Assembly: GCA_001399705.1 (NCBI GenBank)
Contig: LJCR01000190.1
Coordinates: forward strand, 1-5,482
Length of the DNA: 5,482 bases
From: Kouleothrix aurantiaca
GTDB lineage: Bacteria > Chloroflexota > Chloroflexia > Chloroflexales > Roseiflexaceae
Reading direction: 5' to 3'
This document shows positions 1 through 5,482 of this stretch, in pieces. A program made the position numbers and the translations under genes. Each line of letters starts with the position of its first letter. The first letter of the stretch is position 1. The notes beneath the pieces were generated by a model, which saw nothing but the letters and a program-made list of their open reading frames with translations, made no database searches and had not been told where the DNA came from.

Positions 1-258
1 GGCATAATCGACTGGGGCGACATCACTGCGGGCGACCCAGCGACCGATCTGTCGGGGGTGTGGATGCTGTTCGGCAGTGCAGCAGTGCGGCAGCAAGCGC
101 TGGAAGCCTACGGGCCGGTTTCCGCAGCGACGCTCGTGCGCGCCCGTGGCTGGGCGCTGGCCTTTGGCCTCATCCTGCTCGACAGTGGCATGGTCGACAA
201 TCCGCGCAACGCCGCCTTGGGCGCGCAAACCCTGCGCCGCGTGCTTGAGCACGAGTAG
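1..258 (+). CDS. Phosphotransferase of the APH (aminoglycoside phosphotransferase) fold, C-terminal part
   Basis: The reading frame is open from base 1 to a TAG at 256-258, so these are the last 85 residues of a protein that begins outside the window; the ATG at 58 is internal. The first visible residues, GIIDWGDITAGDPATDL, match the kinase-like metal-binding segment of the APH family, where Asp4 of the visible part would be the Mg-binding residue equivalent to the DFG Asp. The helical tail, with ARGWALAFGLILLDSGMVDN and then a PRNA stretch, resembles many uncharacterised bacterial phosphotransferases. These enzymes transfer phosphate from ATP to a small-molecule hydroxyl in the cytoplasm. 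The substrate cannot be read from the tail, so antibiotic resistance should not be assumed. The catalytic HxD loop lies outside the window. The gene converges on the minus-strand genes, with 7 bases between its stop and that of the small ORF. Confidence 0.85.
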   Translation, partial: GIIDWGDITAGDPATDLSGVWMLFGSAAVRQQALEAYGPVSAATLVRARGWALAFGLILLDSGMVDNPRNAALGAQTLRRVLEHE

Positions 259-265
259 CGCGCTA

Positions 266-352
266 TTACACGGGCGACACTTCGGCCAGTTGCGCTGCAA
301 GCTCGCGGCGGTAGCTTTCCTGGGAGTGCGCGGCGACGTCCTGAATTTTCAT
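266..352 (-). CDS. Possible 28-residue small protein downstream of the aldo/keto reductase
   Basis: I do not recognise this protein. The frame runs from ATG at 352-350 to TAA at 268-266 and encodes 28 residues, beginning MKIQDVAAHSQESYRRELAA and ending in QLAEVSPV. It starts 12 bases after the reductase stop and has an AAAGGA site 7 bases ahead of the ATG, so it would be the last gene of a two-gene transcript. Of its 28 codons, 21 end in G or C, which suits a coding frame in this DNA. From about residue 5 to 25 it looks like one charged amphipathic helix, with no Cys pair, signal peptide or membrane segment. An ATG eight bases upstream (360-358) opens a frame that stops after three codons, so 352 is the sensible start. 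It could instead be the remnant of a longer lost gene or a chance frame. Confidence 0.42.
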   Translation of the reverse strand: MKIQDVAAHSQESYRRELAAQLAEVSPV

Positions 353-359
353 GCGCGCA

Positions 360-365
360 TCCTTT
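360..365 (-). promoter_or_regulatory. Ribosome binding site of the small ORF
   Basis: The minus strand reads AAAGGA here, followed by TGCGCGC and then ATG at 352. A 7-base spacer is ideal. The site overlaps the last base of the reductase TGA stop (367-365), which suggests that ribosomes finishing the reductase could reinitiate here. This site is the main reason for treating the 28-residue frame as a gene. Confidence 0.5.
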
Positions 366-1351
366 CACGAAGGGAGGGCAATCGGCGCGAGCAGGCGCTG
401 CACCTCATCCATTTGCTCGGGCGTGAGCGGCCCAAATTCCATGGCCCGCGCGTTTTCCTCGGCCTGGGGCACGCCTTTAAAGCCAGGAATCGGGATTGTC
501 TGCGGGCTTCGTCCCCACAGCCAGGCCAGCGCGCCCTGGGCTGGCGTGCGCCCCTCACTGGTCAGGATTTCGCGAATGGCCTCCAGCGCAGCAAGCCCGG
601 CCGCACTGGGACGGCCCGCAGGGAACAGTGCCAGCCATCCATGCCCCGCGCCGCGCACATCGTTGGCGGGCAGCTGGCTGGCAGCGGTGTATTTCCCACT
701 CAGCAGGCCCATCGCCAGCGGCCCACGATTGATGCTTGCCAGGTTTTGCACGTCGCAGAAAGTGAGCAGCGCGGCATTGCCTTCCAGCACATTATAGTGC
801 TGCTGAATGGCGGCACAATGCGGCCCGGCCGCGAAGATCCGCGCATTTTCCAGCCGATCGGTGCTCCAGCCGTAGGCACGGATTTTTCCGCTTTGCACCA
901 CGTCCTCCAATGCTTCGCGCAAAGCCAGCGCCTCATCGGCCATGCAATCGCCCACGTGCAGCTGATACAGATCGAGGTAGTCGGTGCCGAGGCGGCGCAG
1001 GCTGCCTTCCAGCGAGGCGATCATGCTAGCAGGGCGCAGGTCATTCGCGCCAATCGTGTGGGTTGCGCGGTCGTAACGGCGGCCGAACTTGCTGGCGATC
1101 ACCACCTGCGCGCGGCGGCCAGCGAACGCGCGGCCCAGAATATCTTCCGAGCGGCCATACACCTCGGCGGTATCAAAAAAGCTCACGCCTAGCTCGATGG
1201 CGCGGTGAATCGCGCGGATCGACTCGCTATCGTCGGCCTGTCCGTAGCCAACCGATTTGCCATCCTCGATTATCATCCCACCAATCGGCCAGCAGCCAAA
1301 GCCAAGCGCGCTCACAGCAATGCCGCTGCGGCCAAGCATTCGTGTCAGCAT
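365..1351 (-). CDS. Aldo/keto reductase (NADPH-dependent oxidoreductase)
   Basis: A complete 328-residue cytoplasmic (beta/alpha)8-barrel oxidoreductase of the aldo/keto reductase superfamily, which reduces aldehydes or ketones with NAD(P)H, usually NADPH. The catalytic tetrad is intact: Asp60 and Tyr65 in FFDTAEVYG, Lys88 in IASKFG and His132 in LYQLHVG. The N-terminus has the usual SALGFGCWPIGG strand. GPLAMGLLSGKY and the late IPIPGFKGVPQAEENARA segment fit the cofactor-binding part of this family, where a basic residue and the E-N pair contact the adenosine phosphate. Length is normal and there are no signal peptide or membrane segments. The ATG at 1351 is preceded by AAGGAG six bases away. 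It is transcribed from its own promoter at 1385-1415, probably with the 28-residue ORF. The substrate cannot be told from sequence; the MerR-like promoter suggests detoxification of reactive carbonyls or a redox-stress role, which is inference. Confidence 0.95.
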   Translation of the reverse strand: MLTRMLGRSGIAVSALGFGCWPIGGMIIEDGKSVGYGQADDSESIRAIHRAIELGVSFFDTAEVYGRSEDILGRAFAGRRAQVVIASKFGRRYDRATHTIGANDLRPASMIASLEGSLRRLGTDYLDLYQLHVGDCMADEALALREALEDVVQSGKIRAYGWSTDRLENARIFAAGPHCAAIQQHYNVLEGNAALLTFCDVQNLASINRGPLAMGLLSGKYTAASQLPANDVRGAGHGWLALFPAGRPSAAGLAALEAIREILTSEGRTPAQGALAWLWGRSPQTIPIPGFKGVPQAEENARAMEFGPLTPEQMDEVQRLLAPIALPS

Positions 1352-1357
1352 GGTTCA

Positions 1358-1363
1358 CTCCTT
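1358..1363 (-). promoter_or_regulatory. Ribosome binding site of the aldo/keto reductase
   Basis: The minus strand reads AAGGAG, then TGAACC, then ATG: a near-consensus site with a 6-base spacer. It sits in an A/C-rich leader (ACAACAACAAGGAG) with little chance to fold, so translation is expected to be efficient once the message is made. It fixes the start at 1351. Confidence 0.85.
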
Positions 1364-1384
1364 GTTGTTGTGCGGCTTCTTGCC

Positions 1385-1415
1385 ATTCTACAACCTCGAG
1401 TGAACTCGATGTCAA
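1385..1415 (-). promoter_or_regulatory. Promoter of the aldo/keto reductase with a 19-bp spacer
   Basis: On the minus strand TTGACA (1415-1410, perfect -35) is followed by 19 bases and TAGAAT (1390-1385, five of six -10 bases). Nineteen bases is too long for good unaided sigma-70 use. It is the classic spacing of promoters that MerR-family proteins activate by twisting the DNA. Transcription would start near 1378, giving a leader of about 27 bases with the ribosome binding site inside it. A palindrome fills the spacer. Elements and spacing are seen directly; regulation by a MerR-type activator is inferred. Confidence 0.72.
1396..1409. promoter_or_regulatory. Palindromic operator between -35 and -10, MerR/SoxR-like
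   Basis: The plus strand reads TCGAGT-GA-ACTCGA, perfect 6-base arms around two bases. The site starts directly after the -35 box and ends 5 bases before the -10 box. Extended over 18 bases on the minus strand (CATCGAGTTCACTCGAGG), it agrees at 14 positions with the E. coli soxS SoxR box as I remember it, CCTCAAGTTAACTTGAGG, and has the same offset within a 19-base spacer. A MerR-family dimer would bind here. SoxR itself, an NmlR/AdhR-type carbonyl or thiol sensor, or another member are all possible; no regulator gene lies in the window. Confidence 0.66.
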
Positions 1416-1464
1416 GTGCGGGTTTTTGCACCATTCAGAAACCACAGCAACATATGCGGGCAAC

Positions 1465-1502
1465 AAAAAACGCCCGCCCCGGCACACTAGCCAGGGCGGG
1501 CG
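1465..1502 (-). terminator. Intrinsic terminator of the phytochrome signalling operon
   Basis: CGCCCGCCC at 1471-1479 pairs perfectly with GGGCGGGCG at 1494-1502. After one C/A mismatch, GGC 1481-1483 pairs with GCC 1490-1492 around a 6-base loop. On the minus strand the hairpin is followed at once by six T residues (A run at 1465-1470) and then GTTG. The hairpin begins 8 bases after the kinase stop codon. It closes the right-hand operon and separates it from the reductase promoter about 50 bases further on. There is no T run on the plus-strand side, so it is expected to work in one direction. Confidence 0.93.
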
Positions 1503-1510
1503 CGCGGAGT

Positions 1511-3958
1511 CTATTGCGTTAGTGGGATCTGCACCGTGAAAGTGCTGCCCACGCCTTCGGTGCTGGCAACGCTGATAGTGCCGCCATGGCCCTGCACAAT
1601 CTGGTTCACCACATACAGGCCAATGCCCGAGCCCGAAACCTGCTGCACCGAAGCGCGGGAAACGCGATAGAAGCGCTTGAACAGGTGCGGCAGCGCGTCG
1701 GCAGGAATGCCCACTCCTTCGTCGCGAATGGCGATCTGGGCGGTGTTCTGGACTGCGCGCACATCCACGTAAACGATGCCGCACTCCGGGCTGTACTTAA
1801 TCGCATTGCCAAGCAAGTTCAGCAGCATCTGGTCGATCCGGCCGGCATCGCCTTCAAGCCACAGCGGGCTATCTTCGGCGGTGAGCGCGATACGGTAATT
1901 GGGCGACGAAGCCTGCAAGTTCGCCACCGCATTGCGCACCAGCTCGGTTAGCTCCAAGCGTTTGCGCGTGATCGTCAGTTGCTCGCTGGCCAGCCGCGAC
2001 ACATCGAGCAGATCGGTGAGCAGCGAGTTAATGCGCATGCCCTGCGACACAATGATTTCGGCGTCATCCTGGGCGCGGCCAGGATCGGGCAGGCGTGCCA
2101 GGCGGCGCTGCAGCATCTGAGCGCGCCCCAGCAGGCTGGTGAGCGGGTTTTTGATCTCGTGCGAGGCGATCGAGATGAAGGCTTCGCGCTCGCGCAGCGC
2201 TTCCTGCGCCTCCTGGTAGAGTTGCGCATTATCAAGCGCCAGCGCGACACGCCGCGAAAGCTCTTCAAGCGTCGTCAGGTCGTCGTGGCTGTAGTGGCGG
2301 GGGGTGCCAAGGGCATACAGCCCAATAACCCCAACCGCTCGCCCGCGCACGATCAGCGGCACCATCAGAAACGAGGCCGGCTGCAGCGCGTGCAGCATGC
2401 GCACATGCTCGCTGTCGTACGTGTTATCGGTAAAAATATGCTGGGGAATAGTGTCAACAACCAGCGTCTGGCCATGCTTCAGCACCTGCGCCACCGGGTG
2501 GCTGCTTTCGGCGCGCACTGGGTAGCGCTGGCGCATCTCGGTGAATGCCGCGACAATATTCGGGTCGTGGTGTGCAATCGCCACCGCGCGAATTTCGTTC
2601 TGATCGGCGAGATCAATGGTGCACGCTTCGCCATAGTATGCGATCGCGCTCTTCGCTACATGGGTGAGCATCGCAAGCGGGTCGAGCGAGCCCGCCAGGC
2701 CAACGCTCGAATCGGCAAGAAAGCGCAAATGCCGCTCGACCGTCTTGTAATCGGTAATGTCGCGCGCAACACTCATAACGGTTTCAATCGTGCCATCGGC
2801 CGAGCGCTCGGGCACAATAGTGGCCTGGTAGTAGTGCAGCCCTTCGGGCGTCTGGAAATCGAATTCCATGCGCCTTGGCTGGCCAGTGGCAAACACTGCG
2901 CTCAGGTTCACATCCCACAGATCGCACTGCGCATCGGGCATCCCCAGTTCGCGGTTGGTTTTGCCAAGAAAGGCTTCTTTCGGCATACCCGTGGCCCTGG
3001 AAACAGTTGGGCTGACATAAATATGCTGCAAATCGCTGTTAAAGCGCGCAATAATATCGGGGGCGTTTTCCACCAGCATTTTGTATTCGTGCTCGCGCTG
3101 GCGTAGTTCAAGCTCGGCCTGCTTGCGCGCGGTGATATCCATCACAATGCCAATCAGGCGCTTGGGCGCGCCCTGGGCATCGTGTTGCAGGTAGCCACTC
3201 GCCGACATCCAGATGATGCCACCATCGGGAGCATGCACCCTGAATTCTATCTCGTCGAGGGTGCCGCTCACAATCGCCTGCTCAAGGCGCTGCTGGGTAA
3301 GCTCGCGGTATTCGGGGGCCAGCAAGCCAAAAAAGCGCTCGAAATCGCCGCCAAGAACGTCTGGCGAGACGCCGACGCGCTCTTCAAATCCTGCGCTCCA
3401 CTGCAGCGACCGGCTGGGAATATCCCACTCCCAGGTGACCATCTGTGCGGCCCGCAATGCAAGGCGGAGCTGGTCGGCGCTGGCCTGCTGAGCGCCTAGC
3501 GCATCCTGCAAGCGCTGATTGCTGGCCTCAAGGTCGAGGCGCTGCTGCTCGATTTTCTGCTCAAGCGCAACTTTACCAAGCGCGCTGTGAATGGCGATGA
3601 TCAGGCGCTGTTCGAGCGCAACGCTTTTGACCATATAATCGTGCGCGCCACGCTTCATAGCCTCGACGGCAACATCTTCGCTGCCGGTACCTGTCAGCAT
3701 CAGAATGGCGAAGCGCGCCGAGCCAAACTCGGCGAGCAGGCTTTCGAGCAGGTTCAGGCCATCTTCATCGGGCAGTATAAAATCGATCAGAACGATATCG
3801 GGCGCTTGCTCTCGGCAAAGCGCCAGCCCTTCATCGGCCGAGCCTGCCTCGCGAAAGGTGTAGGAAGCGTCGGGATCGTGGGCAAGAAAACGCCGGTACA
3901 TCATGCGATCTTCGGGCGTGTCATCAACAATGAGGACAGAGTAGGAAGGATGAATCAT
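1511..3958 (-). CDS. Multidomain sensor histidine kinase, REC-PAS-PAS-GAF-HisKA-HATPase
   Basis: An 815-residue soluble kinase with no membrane segments. A receiver domain occupies about 1-125, with acidic Asp12/Asp13, phospho-acceptor Asp59 in VLIDF, Thr89 and Lys111. A coiled coil (about 129-168) leads to a PAS/PAC unit (about 166-282, ending IGIVMDITARKQAE), a second PAS/PAC (about 287-407, ending VARDITDYKTVE) and a GAF domain (about 410-578). The kinase core has His600 in IASHEIKNPL, N-box Asn714/Asn718, DEGVGI at 746-751, the FKRFYR F-box and GSGIGLYV at 776-783, so autophosphorylation should be intact. It likely senses a soluble or bound small ligand through PAS/GAF; no cofactor ligand is evident. 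The receiver lies at the N-terminus and no output domain follows the kinase. Start 3958 is 5 bases after the response-regulator stop, with no good ribosome site (GGAAG is 16 bases away), so translation is probably coupled. Confidence 0.95.
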   Translation of the reverse strand: MIHPSYSVLIVDDTPEDRMMYRRFLAHDPDASYTFREAGSADEGLALCREQAPDIVLIDFILPDEDGLNLLESLLAEFGSARFAILMLTGTGSEDVAVEAMKRGAHDYMVKSVALEQRLIIAIHSALGKVALEQKIEQQRLDLEASNQRLQDALGAQQASADQLRLALRAAQMVTWEWDIPSRSLQWSAGFEERVGVSPDVLGGDFERFFGLLAPEYRELTQQRLEQAIVSGTLDEIEFRVHAPDGGIIWMSASGYLQHDAQGAPKRLIGIVMDITARKQAELELRQREHEYKMLVENAPDIIARFNSDLQHIYVSPTVSRATGMPKEAFLGKTNRELGMPDAQCDLWDVNLSAVFATGQPRRMEFDFQTPEGLHYYQATIVPERSADGTIETVMSVARDITDYKTVERHLRFLADSSVGLAGSLDPLAMLTHVAKSAIAYYGEACTIDLADQNEIRAVAIAHHDPNIVAAFTEMRQRYPVRAESSHPVAQVLKHGQTLVVDTIPQHIFTDNTYDSEHVRMLHALQPASFLMVPLIVRGRAVGVIGLYALGTPRHYSHDDLTTLEELSRRVALALDNAQLYQEAQEALREREAFISIASHEIKNPLTSLLGRAQMLQRRLARLPDPGRAQDDAEIIVSQGMRINSLLTDLLDVSRLASEQLTITRKRLELTELVRNAVANLQASSPNYRIALTAEDSPLWLEGDAGRIDQMLLNLLGNAIKYSPECGIVYVDVRAVQNTAQIAIRDEGVGIPADALPHLFKRFYRVSRASVQQVSGSGIGLYVVNQIVQGHGGTISVASTEGVGSTFTVQIPLTQ

Positions 3959-3963
3959 AATGC

Positions 3964-4419
3964 TTACGCCCGCGCTTCCGGCAATATCACCGCGCCAAAC
4001 CAGTAGTCGTACACGAGCTTGAGAAGTTTCGTGAAATACGTCATGTTGACTGGCTTTACGAGGTAGCTATTTGCGCCATTCTGGTAGCATACGTCGATAT
4101 CTTTCGGGTTTGCCGAGGTCGTCAAAATTACCACTGGAATTGACTTCAGCGTTACATCGCGCTTGATCTCGGCCAGCACCTCGCGCCCGTCGGTCGAGGG
4201 CAGGTTGAGATCAAGCAGCACCAGGCCAGGCAGCTGTGTGCCGGCCAGGCTGCCATACGCGCCCCGGCGGTGCAGCAAATCGAGGGCATCGTCGCCATCG
4301 GTGCAGCGTGTAATAACTACCGGCACGCCGAGTTTCTGCAAAGCGCGGCGGGCGGCTTCATAATCTTCGTCGCTATCTTCCACTATCAGCAGCATGTGCT
4401 GCACTGCAGAGGCTTCCAT
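3964..4419 (-). CDS. Single-domain response regulator, Rcp1/phytochrome-associated type
   Basis: A 151-residue protein that is a receiver domain alone, of the class encoded next to phytochrome kinases (Rcp1 in cyanobacteria). Phosphorylation residues are all present: acidic Glu14/Asp15 in LIVEDSDED, acceptor Asp70 in VLLDLNLPSTDG, Thr100 in VVILTTSAN and Lys122-Pro123 in YLVKPV. The long loop before the acceptor (HRRGAYGSLAGTQLPG) and the tail helix ending YDYWFGAVILPEARA are typical of this subfamily, whose members have no DNA-binding domain and dimerise through the alpha4-beta5-alpha5 face. Being 3 bases after the phytochrome gene, it is most likely the first phosphate acceptor of that kinase (known for the family, inferred here). 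It may pass phosphate on or act by protein contact. The ATG at 4419 has GGAG six bases ahead; ATG at codon 9 is a less likely start. Confidence 0.93.
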   Translation of the reverse strand: MEASAVQHMLLIVEDSDEDYEAARRALQKLGVPVVITRCTDGDDALDLLHRRGAYGSLAGTQLPGLVLLDLNLPSTDGREVLAEIKRDVTLKSIPVVILTTSANPKDIDVCYQNGANSYLVKPVNMTYFTKLLKLVYDYWFGAVILPEARA

Positions 4420-4422
4420 TGA

Positions 4423-5482
<1,060 letters not shown>

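Noticed and set aside
77..1192. A 371-codon open frame on the plus strand across the phosphotransferase end and the reductase.
   Set aside because: Its codons lie exactly back-to-back with the reductase codons, so it is open only because the reductase lacks TTA, CTA and TCA codons. Its product has no recognisable domain, while the minus strand encodes an intact reductase with all catalytic residues.
1353..1405. An 8-base inverted match, GTTCACTC at 1353-1360 (by the ribosome site) and GAGTGAAC at 1398-1405 (in the operator), as a second operator or a leader hairpin.
   Set aside because: The upstream copy lies before the predicted transcription start, so no RNA hairpin forms. The copy at the ribosome site lacks the partner half needed for a full palindrome.
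1416..1431. GTGC-N8-GCAC inverted repeat just upstream of the reductase -35 box.
   Set aside because: Four-base arms around an 8-base loop are expected by chance and there is no T run for a terminator.
1063..1539. A plus-strand open frame of 158 codons spanning the intergenic region.
   Set aside because: It runs through the reductase start, its promoter palindrome and the terminator hairpin. Low-complexity Arg/Ser/Gln-rich translation and lack of a ribosome site mark it as a shadow.
1227..1784. A minus-strand open frame of 185 codons across the end of the kinase, the terminator and the reductase start.
   Set aside because: It overlaps two well-supported genes in another frame and reads straight through a strong terminator; its Arg/His-rich translation matches no family.
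2639..2646. GCGATCGC, the cyanobacterial HIP1 palindrome, as a clue to a cyanobacterial host.
   Set aside because: I found only this one clear copy by eye in 5.5 kb, while HIP1-rich cyanobacterial genomes carry it about once per kilobase. It is not evidence for a cyanobacterium.
1979..3106. A 375-codon plus-strand open frame inside the large kinase gene.
   Set aside because: It is in the same codon-aligned antisense register (as are the shorter frames at 1586-1951 and 3587-4006) and has no domain signature. The opposite strand carries PAS, GAF and HisKA motifs throughout.

Overview
The window looks like a bacterial chromosome segment: moderately GC-rich, tightly packed, with recognisable Shine-Dalgarno sites and a bacterial intrinsic terminator. 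The bacteriophytochrome, its small Rcp-type response regulator and a REC/PAS/GAF histidine kinase would fit a phototroph or relative with many sensory kinases. Chloroflexota is my best guess, from general impression only; no sequence marker here proves it. Cyanobacteria, Deinococcota and Proteobacteria also carry such sets.

Layout, left to right. (1) 1-258, plus strand: the last 85 residues of an aminoglycoside-phosphotransferase-fold kinase, cut by the left window edge. (2) 266-352, minus strand: a possible 28-residue small protein with its own ribosome binding site, starting 12 nt after the next gene ends. (3) 365-1351, minus strand: a complete NADPH-type aldo/keto reductase with an intact catalytic tetrad. 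(4) 1352-1510, intergenic: the reductase promoter, whose 19-bp spacer carries a 14-bp palindrome laid out like a MerR/SoxR-family operator, then the intrinsic terminator of the operon to the right. (5) 1511-5482, minus strand: a signalling operon read right to left. It runs from the C-terminal part of a bacteriophytochrome histidine kinase (cut by the right edge), to a single-domain response regulator, to an 815-residue REC-PAS-PAS-GAF-HisKA-HATPase kinase. The gaps are 3 nt and 5 nt, and one strong terminator follows.

The inferred working is as follows. The phytochrome senses red/far-red light and phosphorylates the small response regulator. The third protein, with its own receiver at the N-terminus, can take phosphate or bind partners and pass a signal to its own kinase core. 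No gene for a DNA-binding output is visible, so the operon ends in protein-protein signalling or in a target encoded elsewhere. The reductase and small ORF form a separate unit, probably induced by redox or electrophile stress through a MerR-family activator that is not in the window.

No stretch longer than about 160 bases lacks a gene. I saw no tRNA, rRNA, CRISPR array, insertion sequence or attachment site.
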